Of a stretch of 64,000 nucleotides of DNA, positions 23,015 through 34,688 are shown piece by piece. Positions within the stretch are counted from its first letter, which is position 1. Each line of letters begins with the position of its first letter. Position numbers and translations under genes: made by a program. The DNA lies in NCBI GenBank assembly GCA_012064385.1, contig QRDG01000918.1:744001-808000 (forward strand), read 5' to 3'. Origin of the DNA: Puccinellia tenuiflora (lineage: Eukaryota; Streptophyta; Magnoliopsida; Poales; Poaceae). The notes below the pieces were generated by a model. The model was not told the DNA's origin. It saw only the letters and a program-made list of their open reading frames with translations, and did no database searches.

Positions 23015-25135
23015 ATGTCGTCTAGTGGTTTAGTGCACAATGATCCTTTAATATTCGATGGCACTAATTATAATGATTGGAGAAATCGCATGCTAGATTA
23101 TTTTCGGGACATTGATCCATGTATAGAGCAAATTCTAGATATGGGTTTTTCTCCTCTAGAGGATGAGGAAAATTCTTATCTAGATGATGGAGCTTCTAAA
23201 GTGATTTTCAAGTCTTTGAGTAATGCGGTTGCTTTGTCGATCTCTCCTTATCGGAATGGCCATGAGCTATGGACCAAGCTTCAAGACAATTATGGTGTGT
23301 CCATGGATAGTGAGAATGATTGTTCTCACTCCACCTCCGGGCATAATGAGTTCTCAACTTCTTCTACCTCACCTACATGTGGCAAGCCACAAAATAATGC
23401 AATGGTGAGTAGGGATAAATTTTGCAATAATGATAGTGAGCTTCTTTTAGATAATATTTCATCTCTATCTCATTGCAATGATTTATCTTTGGACTTAAAC
23501 ACATCTAGAACTATAAATGTTTCACATGCTTGTGTTGATAGTCCTTGCATATCTTCTAAATCATCAAGTAGTGATGATCATAACAATAATGATGATGATG
23601 AAGAAGATGATGCTTACTTTAATAAGAAAGGTCTAATGGTTCTTAATGCTCTTTCAAAGAATGAAAATGCTTGTGAGAACCTACATGAAATTATGAGCAC
23701 CCTTATTGAACGAGGGCTTACTATTGAAAATTTGGAAGCTCGTGAAAATGAAAGTCTTAGCCGCGAACGTAATTATGCGGACACAATTGCGAATCTTGAG
23801 CAAGCTCTTGAAGAAATCCAAACCACCAAGAAATCTCTTGAGGAGACATTTACTCTAGAGTTATCTAAAGTAAATGAAACCCATGATAGAGCTCTCAAGG
23901 TGGCTAATGATTTTAAAATTAAAAATGATGAGCTTGTTGTTGAAATTGTTAGACTTCTTGAGGCTAATGTGAAATTTGAAAAGGATGTCAAGTCCTTGGA
24001 AGATTCTCTTGCACATCTCACTAAGTCTCATGATCAACTCCAAGCTCAATTATTAAAAGAGCTTCCTACTTGTTCTCCCATTGCTATTAATGTTGATGCT
24101 TGTGCTACTAACTCTATTTCTTGTGAAGCATTCATTTTAAAGGAGAATGTTGAGCTAAGGGATCAACTTAAATTGCTAACGAGCAATTATGAGATATTGG
24201 AAGAAAGCCATGAGAAGCTCTCGAGCTCTCATGAGGATCTTCTAGTATCTCATGATAAGCTAAAGTTAGCTCATGAGGCTATCACTACCAAGGTAATATC
24301 TAGTGAGCCTCATGTGGACAATGGCACAACTTCTACTAAAAATGCTATAATACCATGTGCTAGTCCTTGTAATTCTTCATCTCAACCTAGTGGTAAATCA
24401 TATGTTGAATTACATTTCGTGCCTAGTTCCTCTAACAATGAAGCCTCAACTTCCACTAGTGCTTGTGTAGCTACTAACCTTGTAGGGAAGTCTAAAGAGC
24501 ACAAGGTACAAGCCACCTCTTTGAAGAAAGATGTGGAGAAGCGTCATAAAGGGAAGGCCACACTTGACAACATGTTGAGTGTGCAAAAATCCCCCAATGA
24601 CAAGAGTGGACTTGGATTCAACTCCAATATCAAGAACAAGTCCAAGAGTAGCAATAAGAAGGGCCAAGAACAAGTCAATCATTCGACCAAGATTGTTTGC
24701 TTCAAATGCAAAGTTGAAGGGCACCATGTTAGGGATTGCCCAATGAAGAAGCCACTTAGTGAGAAGCAACTAGGGAAGCGGCCTATTGTTCAATCTCATG
24801 CTCAATCTCGAGTTGAACAAGGGCCACCTCCTAAGAAGACTCAAGTTATTGCTCCTCAAGTTGGGGAGCCTATTAAGAAGAAAGAGAAGAGTCGATGTTG
24901 CTACTTATGCCGTGAGAAGGATCACTTGGCTTCTTCATGCACTAATGGTACCCTATCCAACCCCATAATAATTGATGATGTTTATTCTCTTAGGAAGGAT
25001 AGGGTTGGCAATGTGTTTGCCAAATATGTGGGGACTCAAAGTGGTGTCAAGAAAAGAACCATTTGGGTTGCCAAGCCTATTGTGACTAACCTCTTAGGAC
25101 CCAACTTGGTTGGGGACCAACAAGCTCAAACTTGA
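23015..25135 (+). CDS. Gag polyprotein of element A (copia/UBN2-type)
   Basis: The frame of 706 residues starts 55 bases after the LTR, behind the primer site. The N-terminus has FDGTNYNDWRNRMLDYF, the UBN2/copia gag signature. An Asp/Glu-rich stretch follows (about 190-205) and then a long predicted coiled coil (about 220-360) with heptad-like Leu/Glu/Lys patterns. Two CCHC zinc knuckles lie near the C-terminus: CFKCKVEGHHVRDC (from about residue 562) and CYLCREKDHLASSC (from about 629). The protein should form the particle and package RNA. The frame is intact with no stop codons. It ends at TGA and no pol frame follows, so transposition would need enzymes supplied in trans. Confidence 0.9.
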   Translation: MSSSGLVHNDPLIFDGTNYNDWRNRMLDYFRDIDPCIEQILDMGFSPLEDEENSYLDDGASKVIFKSLSNAVALSISPYRNGHELWTKLQDNYGVSMDSENDCSHSTSGHNEFSTSSTSPTCGKPQNNAMVSRDKFCNNDSELLLDNISSLSHCNDLSLDLNTSRTINVSHACVDSPCISSKSSSSDDHNNNDDDEEDDAYFNKKGLMVLNALSKNENACENLHEIMSTLIERGLTIENLEARENESLSRERNYADTIANLEQALEEIQTTKKSLEETFTLELSKVNETHDRALKVANDFKIKNDELVVEIVRLLEANVKFEKDVKSLEDSLAHLTKSHDQLQAQLLKELPTCSPIAINVDACATNSISCEAFILKENVELRDQLKLLTSNYEILEESHEKLSSSHEDLLVSHDKLKLAHEAITTKVISSEPHVDNGTTSTKNAIIPCASPCNSSSQPSGKSYVELHFVPSSSNNEASTSTSACVATNLVGKSKEHKVQATSLKKDVEKRHKGKATLDNMLSVQKSPNDKSGLGFNSNIKNKSKSSNKKGQEQVNHSTKIVCFKCKVEGHHVRDCPMKKPLSEKQLGKRPIVQSHAQSRVEQGPPPKKTQVIAPQVGEPIKKKEKSRCCYLCREKDHLASSCTNGTLSNPIIIDDVYSLRKDRVGNVFAKYVGTQSGVKKRTIWVAKPIVTNLLGPNLVGDQQAQT

Positions 25136-28100
25136 TCAATAGGTTGTGATGGAGGACATTGGAGACTTGGCTATCCTTGAAGAATTAAGGGATCTTCTGG
25201 ACTATTATTTTCACAAGCCAAGTCATCTGGATTATATTGTCATATCTCATATCCAATGCTCCTTCTTGCGGTAACTTATATTTAAATTATATATATATAC
25301 ATTGAAAGTTGCTTGCTCCCTAGCATGTGTTAGTTTTGTTCCTAGCATGTGCTTGTATATGTTGTGCTTATTACTTACCTTGAGCAATCAAGTTTGTGTA
25401 TGTTAATGTGCACTCCATATATGTGTAAACTTTGTGTTGAGTCCTTATTGGATCTTGTGTTGATTTCAATGGGCTCTTTTGAGAGATTAATGGACTATCC
25501 CATTTTGGGGGAGTGATATGCTTTGTGCACTTCACTAACCTAAAAATGTGTGTATATGAGTAACACCACCGAGTATTGATATATCAAGGTTATCTAGTAA
25601 CTATGTGGTGTGTCATGCTCATGAGAAATTCAAATTCTATAACATCCATTAATTATCTCTAGTTGATTTTATTTGCCTCTTGCTTAGATAAAAAGAATTG
25701 TCACATTATGGGGGAGTAATAAGCTATGTGCATATTACAATCCCATAAAATGTGAACATTCGAGGTTTTGCCACGTAGATTTGATATTGTCAATTATCGT
25801 ATTTCTATGTGGCATATTAGCTCGAACAAGTTCCAATTTGCTTTCTAGCTATCTTTTGGGTCTTGTTTGTGTGTGTTTGTTTGGTGTGGTTTTTCTCTAA
25901 TATGCACCACCATACATTAGTTGAGAAACCATTTGTTCAATATTATTCTAACCATGGCCTTGCCGGTTGGTTTGAATAGTTGGAACTACCAACAAACCTT
26001 AGTCAAATATGGTGCTTATTTCTTATCTCTTGCCATATGTTTTATCTTGTGAGGATATTCTTGGATACCTCTATCACCGGGAAAATAATTCCAAATGGTC
26101 ATTGTCCTTGGACAATCCATATTTATGTTTGTGGTAGAATATTTTTGATTATCCTTACATTGGCATTGGTTTTTATTTGCCCCATCTCTTGCCAAAATAT
26201 TCATTTTGACTCCCTTTGCCTTCCTTGCCTCTTGCTAGGATCCTAAACCTCAAATTGGCAGTGTTTAGTGTTGTAAATAAAATATGAAGAGTAATGATCC
26301 CTTGTGCGTGCATTTTGTATTCAAATGCAAATATCAAAAATAATGCATGAATCTTGGGGGAGCATTTCTTTTATTTAGAACACTATCCTATCTATCAATA
26401 TTTGATCCTTTCAAGTGGCATTTGATTTCTATCATATGTGGTTATGGAAGACAAATCTTTTCTCTTGATGCTTTGTGCCATCATGAAAAGTGTAGAGGGT
26501 GTTTGGTTTATTTGGTGTAACCTTGCTCTCTCTTGGGAGTCTTGCTTTCTCATTTCTTGCTTTATGTTTATCCTATAAAATGAGAAAATCCTTTGAGCAT
26601 GTCTCTTTCTTTTATCTTATATGCTCATTGACCTTGTCTGGGTACCTTCAATTGGTATTAATTGGAATTTAATATCTTCTCCATAGATATTTGCTTCAAT
26701 TGATATTTATTGTGGAAATCATGATACCTTATTACTTTATTTTACTTTACTTGATTTCGGTCAAGTATTAACCTCCTCTTGGTATCTTGTCTCCAAAATG
26801 GTATCCTATTTTTCAATTGGTGTCTTATCTCTCATGTGTTGTTTGATTTGATTCCTATTGATATCACACTTCATGTGTTGACGTGTTTTGGAATCAATCA
26901 TATGTTGATTTGATTTTTTCTCAATCATGTGTTGATTTGAATTTTGATATAATTTGGACAACCCTTTTGTGTCACACTTTGGTGTCCTCTCTTCTTGGTT
27001 TACTTAGTGTTTCGTCCAAATTGTATCTCATCCGGTTCTTGTAAGTCCATGCATGCATATTTACTAGTATATTTATTTTATGGCATGCTAGTCTTTCTTG
27101 ATCCAATATATAGGGGATACTCCACCAAATCCTAAATCGGCTAAGATGTGCATGAAATTCAATTTCATATCTATATGCACATATTTATGTGGAGTGTTTC
27201 CTATGTATTGTAGTGTATCTAACTACTATGGAACCCAATGAGTTTGGGAACCATATTGTACTTGAATTGTGTTTTAGGTACAATTGAGAAGCGTTGGATG
27301 CTTGCCTCATTCATAAAGAAGGTGGTCTCACCATGTGATTTTAGGAGTCAAGCTATGATGACTAACAAAAGATCATCTTCGTCATCACCAATTCATCTCG
27401 GTAACAAGTATCTATCTCATGCATATCTTTCTTGTATTCAACCTTGTGTAGGTTGCCTCTTGGCATGAAAACTCTAATGTACAATTGTTGTGGTTTTGAA
27501 TTATTTCCTTCACTTGGTATATCTTTGTGATATTTGTGATGAAATTGCAAAAACATTCCTTCAATTGGTATTATTTCTTTGTGATACTTGTTGCCTATCT
27601 CAAAGCATTTCCACTATCTCTTGTTCCCTTAGTGATATGTGTGATGCATTTGATGTGTTTGAAGTTCATTTATATACAATGAGATAAATTTGAGCTATGT
27701 GCTATGCTTATAAGCAATAATCTCTTTTTGTATATTCATGACTTCATTTTGGTTACCATAGTCTTCTTTATTCGATCATTTTATATGTGCAAGTTTCTTT
27801 GTCGATTAATATCATTGTCTACTTAGAAACCTATACATTTGAGAGAGGTCACCTTTTATTTGGTATCCTACTTTCTTTCAAGCCACCTTGTCTTTTATCT
27901 ATAATTCTCTGGTGGCTCCAAGTTTGTATCGTGAGTGCTTGTCTTATTTCTACTCGCATCTTTGCGCACTCACATTCTATTGAAGATTTTTCTCTTCATG
28001 CTCATCATGGTGAGTATGTCGATTTTGTTGGCTAAGTATTCTCACTTGCTCTTTGTTATTTTTCGATTGGTTGTAATTTCCAATTGGTATCTTCGAGCTT

Positions 28101-28834
28101 GTGAACATTTTTTTTAAAATCTTCTTTGTAAAGTTGTGTGTGTCAATACTTGATATATAACTTATCTCCATTTGATTAAGACTATGTGTCTTACCAAATT
28201 AATTGTCTTGTCACACACACATACTCTTGGTTGGGCCTTTCTAAATAATTTCTTTTAATGGGTATCTCCTTATGGCTCAACCACATCTTTGGTGCAAGTG
28301 TTTTTGTTTTGCTTTAATTTTTACATCCTTGCACTTGGTGAGTGTTCTAGATGATTTTGGGGGAGTGAGGATTCCATATTTGTGCACTCCTCAATAGTGC
28401 GTGAACATTGGGGAGCTTCTCTATTTTTATTTAGAACTCTCGGTTAGGATCTTCTCGATTGCTCTTCTCCTTGGTGGAGATGTTTTAGAATGATTTCATC
28501 CTTTTGCATTCTTTGGATCCTCAATATAGTTTGATTTCCTCTATTATTCGTCAATGGATATGTGCATTTAATTTCACTCATACCTTGAGGAATGCATACC
28601 TTGTGGAGGAACTCATATTATATTGGCCTTCTAAATTTTTTTCTTCCCATTTCGGCAATCGATGCCAATGGGGGAGAAGTTTTAGAGGGTTTAAGGGAAC
28701 TTGGTCTTATGCTTTCGTTTGATTCTTAAGCATTTGTCTCTCATGCTCATGCATCCTTGTCTTGCAAGGTTGCTTAATTCATTATATAAACCCTCTCAAA
28801 AGGGATTGTCATCAATTACCAAAATGGGGGAGAT
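25136..28834 (+). other. T-rich non-coding interior of element A
   Basis: 3.7 kb without reverse transcriptase, integrase or protease motifs in any frame. The polypurine-like motif TGGGGGAG occurs six times (near 25506, 25709, 26355, 28358, 28669 and 28825). Only the last abuts the LTR and should prime plus-strand synthesis. Confidence 0.75.
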
Positions 28835-31529
28835 TGAAAGAGCATGGTTGCCCCCATGTGTTGTTTTGGTAATTAATGACAATCTGTATGGACTAATGTG
28901 TGCTTTGAGTTATATTTGCAGTGTTGGTTCATAAGGAATGCTTTGACTCCATATGTTGGAGTCAAGGCTAAAAGAAGAAGACTATATGTTGATCAAGGCT
29001 AAGTGCAAGTTGATCAACGTACAAGGTTGGGGCATGTGAAGAAGAAGATCATTTGTTGATCAAGATCCTATGTTGTCCATGGTGGATGGCGTCACGTAGT
29101 GATCATCATCAAGATAAAGGCCATGTGAAGATACGTCGAAGAGTGTCTCTCCCATCTTGGTGTATGGGGGAGATCCTATGTTGTCCATGGTGGATGGCGT
29201 CACGTGGTGATCATCATCAAGATAAAGGCCATGAGAAGATATGTCGAAGAGTGTCTCTCCCATCTTGGTGTATGGGGGAGCAATATGCGTGTCTTCACCA
29301 AGCGGAGCGAAATCAAGAAAGGTGATCCATTTGAGTGTAGATCAAGATCGTCATCATCTAGCTCAAGTGGAATGCGCAAGGCAAAGGTATGATCTTGATA
29401 GGGTTTCTATTTTACCGGTCTCGCGGTGTAGTTGGGAGACCGGGGTTTAGGATAGGTAACCGTACTATCAAGAGGGGCTCTCAAGTGAGCTTTAGCGTAT
29501 CGGTCGTAGAGAGCTCAAACCTTTGCATCCTTGGCATCATCTTTATTGGTTCCTATTTGGCTCTGATCGTGGTGTGATATTGGTGCTTGTCGTGCTCGTC
29601 ATGACAAGCCCAAAGTCACCGAAAACGGTTCTCATATGTGTTCCCTATTGAGTTTTCGGTGTCGGAGATTTTGTCGGTCCATATATGCGGAAGGTTTCAC
29701 TCTTCCATTTATTAGCAAAATCTCCCTTGCTTGGTTTCAATATTCTCACATGTTATTGGGTAGCATTTGTCGTCCTCTTTCCAACAAAAGTGGTTTCGTG
29801 TCATTCGGACTTCATTTGCAAAAGATATGGTTTTCCGGTTTTTAATAGAAAGGTTTTACCTCTCATCATTTGGCTTTACCATATCTTGTTGAACAATGAT
29901 GTTTCTATGTATATTCTTGTAGTGCTCGTTGTGACGATTCCAACGAGTCCAAGATTACCGAAAACGGAGTTCGGATGTGGGAGATATTGCGTTTTCGGTA
30001 TCGGTTGTTTTAAAAACAGAATATTAGAAAAGGGGGAAAAAGAAAAACGGGCGCCGGCCTCACTGCCAGCCTGGGCCGGCTCCCAGGCCGGCCCATTCGG
30101 CCAAGTGCCCGGCCACACCGCCGGTTTGGGCCAGTTCCACGGCCGGCCCCCTCGGGAGGGCCTCCGGCCTCTCCGCCGGCCTGGGCCGGTTGCCCGGCCG
30201 GCCCACCCGGATGCTCGCCAGGCCTGCCCGCTTGCTCCCTTGCCCGCCGGCCTGCCTGCCGGCCTGGGCCGGTTCCTAGGCCGGTCCCTGCGGGTGGTAC
30301 TCCGGCCTGCCTGCCGGCCTGGGCCGGTTCCCAGGCCGGGCTGCTTTTCCCTCCCCTGGCTGCTGTTTGCTTCTCTCCTTTTTTTCCAACGGCTCCATTT
30401 TTGGAGCCCCTATTTAAGGGGCTTCTTCCCCAAAAATAAACTAACCTTTTGCCAACTTCTTGAGCTATTCTCTCCCTCCATTGTTGACCTTCTCAAGCTT
30501 GGCTTTCTCTCAATCTCTCCGATAGTTGTTGCTACCTTTTTGAGAGAAAAGAGAGATGAGATTTAGATCCGTGTTTCCACCAATCGATTTCTCCTCTAAG
30601 TGAGGAGAACACTTTGGATCTAAATCTTTGGAGTTTCTTTGTGTTCCTCCTTTGTTCTTCCTCCCTAATCCCTCCCAAGCATTAGTTACTTTGGTTGGAT
30701 TCGGGTTGGAAGAACTTGACCACTTAGTGTGTTCTTGCCATTGCATTAGTTGCATCGGTTTGAGTTCTCCACGGTGATTCGTGGAAGTGAAGTTGAGAAG
30801 CTTGTTACTCTTGGGTACTTTGGTGTCCTAGAGCTTGTTCCTCTAGGGCACGTTGGTACCCTAGACGGTTGTTGTTTTCTCGGAGTCTTGGTGGCTCACG
30901 GGATTTGTTGGGAGCCTCCAATTGTGGAGTGTGGCTCAACCTTGTTAGCTTCGGAGCTTTGGTAGCTACGAAGACATTGCCGGGAGCCCTCGGCCTTGGG
31001 CATCGAGTCTTGGTGGCTCGGTGCATTTGGTGAAGACCCTCCAACTGGTGGAGTGAGCTTCACCCTTATAAAGGTTCTAGTTGTCAACCTCAACGGCAAC
31101 ATAGTGACAAGTGCCTCGCCACATTGGTGGTAAGACACAACGGAGATACGGTGTGCCATATCAAGGCTACTCGGTGTTTCACATTGGTGAACACCGCGCC
31201 GCTCCAACGGAGACTAGCTTCCATTGGGAAGTGAACTTCGGGATAAATCATCGTCTCCAAGTGCCTCGGTATTTCTATCCCGAGCTTCTTACTTATGCTA
31301 TTTACTTTGTGATAGACATCGAGCTTAAAGTCATATATCTTGCTATCACCTAGTTGATCATATTGCTTAGCATAGGTTGTTGGTGCACATAGGTGAACCT
31401 AGCTAGTTTAGGTTTTGGCTTGATACATTAAACGTTAGTTTTATTCCGCATTTATTCAAGCCTTAACCGTAATAATTTTAAATCGCCTATTCACCCCCCC
31501 CCCCTCTAGGCGACATCCGTGTCCTTTCA
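28835..31529 (+). repeat. Right LTR of element A
   Basis: 2695 bp, nearly identical to 20268-22959, including the 108-bp doublet and the GC-rich array. The length difference is mainly in a C run (near 31493-31504 versus 22927-22934). Confidence 0.93.
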
Positions 31530-32681
31530 ACTGCTCTCATCAAATAGGTTTTGGGGAGCAATCCAACCAAAATTGTCTTCCAATGCATCGGCCATCCCTA
31601 GGAGCTTAAATGGTACAGAAATTTCAACTTTCTCCTCTACCTCCGTGTTTCGAGTGTACTTCCTTAGATTTTCATCACTTGCTGTAGCTCCAAAGTCCCC
31701 GGCAACGGCGCCAGAAAACTGTTTGATGGTAGATATTGATAAGTTGGGTGGTGCCCCAAGCGAAGGCGGAATTGTAGCTAGTAGCAGTTTTCCCTCGTTT
31801 AACGAACCGAGGTTTATCGAACCAGTAGGACTTTGAAATCAACAACAAGGTGAATGTTGAAGATCTCTGGCGCTTGACCTTCAACAGACGTGGACCTGCA
31901 CACACTCAACCAAAATACTTTGCCCCCAACGGCGGAAAAGTTGTCAATCTTTCCGGACTCGCAGAAAACAAAACGGTTAATTGTATAATGAAATAGATAA
32001 AATATGAAAAGTGACCAGAGGAGTAATGACGATTAAAAGCAAGTAAATGAGGTTGTAAACAATGTAAAAAGATGGACCGGAGGCCATGGGTTCACTAGTG
32101 AAGTCTCTCAAGTAAATAAAATATGCATGTGATGGGTGAACGAATTATAGCTAGGCAATTGGCACTAGGCAAAAAATATTCTGGACCGGAGGCCAGAATA
32201 TTTCCAGAAATAAATTTTCTGAATTACAAAAACAGCAAAAACAGGGAACTGGCACTAGGCATCTTGTCAATAGGTTAGTCTGACAAAATGCATAAAAATG
32301 ATATAAATGACAGTAAAAACAGGTGACAATATCACAAAACTAGCATGGATCACTCAAAAATTATAGATACATTTGAGACGTATCACGCCGCCACCGACAA
32401 AGCGCCGCCCCGGCAACCCTGGACACTAAACCGGAAAAACGGAGCCCTCCCGTCGACGAGGGCCGAGATCCACCATGCCTCCATGGCCCGAAGGCCACAG
32501 AGGCGGGGCAGACCTGCGGCGGCGCCGACGGGAGACGCGAGATCCAATCGACTTTCCTGGCTCCTAGCGGCTGGCTGGAGACGAAGCACCAAAGAATTGC
32601 TTAATTTTACTGTTACAGGGTTCATATCAAAACGAATTCTATGGAAGCATTTGATTATTCTAGGCATTGTGCGAGAGAGGA

Positions 32682-33119
32682 TTAGCACTTAAGCATTCCC
32701 CGATCTTCAATGATGCACATGTTGCTCGAGTCCCGCTTGCAGTATACCCCGGCGAGCGAGACCGTGCTAGTCTGTAGGTCGAGCTTGTTGAGCATGTGAC
32801 AGTATAAGTGGAAGAGCAGTGCGCCACTTCTTTCCGAGAAACACTCGAGCGCCACCCTGTCCCCTTCCTCCTTTGATAGCACCCCACACCCTGGCTGCAC
32901 CTTGATCGTCCACAAGTCGACAGAGCTACTTCGTGTCCACCTCACCGGCTCCACTAGGTCGTCGTTGTCCAGCGTCCACAGTGTGATTGTGAACATATCC
33001 ACCACAGCCAAGGTCAGTCGTCGTGTCCCGGTCATCGTCGACACCAACATGAGCTCATCGGTGGCGAAGCGGCGCTTTATATGTTCTTGCAAGACCTTGG
33101 CCGGTAGCCTTATCGGCCT
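32682..33119 (-). pseudogene. F-box-associated-like pseudogene, 3' remnant in unit 2
   Basis: The last ~145 codons remain open, ending with MLKC-stop as in the unit 1 gene, with blocks FTITLWTLDNDDL and GDRVALECFSER. The 5' side stops abruptly at about 33120, where sequence homologous to position ~11520 of unit 1 follows. A deletion or recombination has removed the N-terminal 60 percent and the promoter. Its residues agree with unit 3 rather than unit 1 where those differ (for example VDMFTITLWTLDND, KVQPGCGVLSKEEGD). Confidence 0.85.
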
Positions 33120-34579
33120 TTTTTAATTTAGCAGGAGCATTTGAGCCTGGGAGACAAAATGCCTCCCCCCTCTGTTTAGGTGGTTCTAAAATAGTAAGTT
33201 CGTTTACCATATCGTGATGTGGTAAGCACGTGGAAATGGGTGAAGGTGCTTCGCAAATCAGAACTATAGGGCCGGACCTAAAATTTTGAGAGATCAGACG
33301 GAACTATGATTTTGGGCCCTTTAATATAAACATTTTTCATAATTATATATTAAATATTACCAGTAAATCCTTAAAGTGCACCCAAATCCAATATGGATGT
33401 CAAGTAATTAATTAGACGTGTTGTCTTACTATTTCCTTCTAACATTCTTACATGCAAAGTCATTGTTAGTCTTACCAATTAGCATGTCACGATGGGTGGA
33501 GTGGGGCCATCGCGGTGGACGATAGGCGCGCGCAATGCAATTTCCACTCGACGTCTAGGCTTCTCGTCTCTTGGCATGCAAGGCCATGTGAGTTCCGACG
33601 ATGAGCGCCATCTACGGCTCTTGTCCAGAGAACGACCGAATGGCGTCGCACAAGGTGCAAACGGAGAACTAGACTCACACCTAGCTACGGTTCGAGCTAC
33701 CATACAAACTGATGCTCTAAAAACTGGGTTAAAAGCAGAGCATTGTCATCATTTTTATGCTCTTCGCCCATATATATCTCAATATGTATTGCGGTATGCC
33801 ATCTACCGCTACCCCACCTGATGATGGCTCGACAATCTACTGTTAGACTTGCTGATCTGGCCCTTTGAGATCTGGAACACCGCGCCCTAGATGCGCTTAT
33901 CACCATAGGTTTGGTCGTTCCGCCTTCCAACTTCAAAAAAATTCAGGAAAAATGCATCGATTTGGTTTTGTCCGCGCGAACATAAATTCATGCGTGCGGA
34001 CCAAATGCACCAGCCCATTGTTCCGGTTAAAACAAGACTCGGGTGACACACTTTTTCATGGGCAGTCAAGGAGATGCTCTCAAGCTGTAACAATCTTGGG
34101 AGTAAATACTGATGACACTTCTCTGCAGGCTTAAGAACTACTCCGTACCATTTCATGTCGCAGAAAACTATTAGGTCTTGTTTGCTTCAAAGAAAACGTG
34201 GAGAAATAATGCTGGAGTAGGAAAGTTTCCTATGGTGACACGTTTTATCTGTTTCGTTTAAAGCTTCTACCAGCCTTTGAATGATCCCTGTCTGACGCAC
34301 GTCGAAATCTAGCTTGTCTGTTTGACGTTTCAGCTCTAGAGGGAGTGCGCCCCATTGGTCGATCGTACAGGAACAACAGAACAAGTGTAGTGGAGATCCC
34401 TAACATCGTTCAGCAGTCTTCGCCAATGCTACAATTTGATAAGTACAGGTGCACGCATGCGCGCGCCGTGGCAACACCGGTGAATGAAATCGATCTCGAC
34501 CTGGCTGCCGCGAGTAGCTTCCCTGAACCTGGACTCGGCTGCCTAGCTGGGCTGCGATCTCAGCTCTCTGCTCTGCTGC
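33120..34579. other. Upstream region of TSA-like copy 2
   Basis: Homologous to 11520-12798. It is a few percent diverged in the left part and nearly identical nearer the gene. It has about 170 bases (33515-33690) that unit 1 lacks. No gene recognised. Confidence 0.7.
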
Positions 34580-34650
34580 TATATAAACGCCCACATGCCA
34601 CACCACCCTATAGCATCCATTAGTAGCTCTGTGCTCTGCTGCTATATAAA
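34580..34650 (+). promoter_or_regulatory. Two TATA boxes in tandem before TSA-like copy 2
   Basis: TATATAAA occurs at 34580-34587 and at 34643-34650, each within a copy of a ~63-bp repeat that also contains a CATCCATTA block. The proximal box is only about 39 bases before the ATG. In copy 1 the proximal box is mutated, so the two genes have different core promoters. Confidence 0.72.
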
Positions 34651-34688
34651 CGCGCACAGGCCACCACCCTCTAGCATCCATTATCTAC

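Larger units (their letters stand above)
20268..31529 (+). mobile_element. Copia-type gag-only LTR retrotransposon A (11.3 kb)
   Basis: The element is flanked by the 5-bp duplication ACTGC (20263-20267 and 31530-31534). The left LTR is 20268-22959 and the right LTR 28835-31529, both starting TGAAAG and ending CTTTCA. A primer site TGGTATCAGAGC (tRNA-iMet) follows the left LTR and a purine tract ATGGGGGAGAT precedes the right one. The only long frame is a 706-residue gag; no protease, integrase or reverse transcriptase was found in 25136-28834. By eye the two LTRs differ at roughly twenty positions in 2.69 kb, mostly transitions, so the insertion is recent. It is the youngest layer of the nest in unit 2. 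Confidence 0.93.
16005..32385 (-). mobile_element. Gypsy-type LTR retrotransposon B, non-coding, nested host
   Basis: Both ends share TGATGGTAGATATTGATAAG ... ACGTATCA and are flanked by the 5-bp duplication CGCCG (16000-16004 and 32386-32390). The left LTR is 16005-17608. The right LTR is 31724-32385, only 662 bp because of an internal deletion of about 0.95 kb with some filler near 32165. A primer site TGGCGCCGTTGCCGGGGA (reverse complement at 31696-31713) next to the right LTR, and a purine tract facing the left LTR, show that the element reads on the minus strand. The internal part (17609-20262 and 31535-31723) has no gag or pol frame. Copia-type element A is inserted in it at 20268. Confidence 0.88.
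15619..32624 (-). mobile_element. Short retrosequence (LINE-like) with 18-bp target duplication, split by an LTR element
   Basis: The 18-base sequence TATCAAAACGAATTCTAT is present at 15601-15618 and again at 32625-32642. Unit 3 shows the unoccupied site as a single copy at about 41564. The inserted DNA proper is 15619-16004 plus 32386-32624, about 625 bp, and begins with a T run that is the A-tail of a minus-strand insertion. A long target duplication plus an A-tail is the signature of LINE-mediated retroposition. No reverse transcriptase frame is present, so it is a truncated LINE, a SINE-like unit or a processed sequence. Confidence 0.72.
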
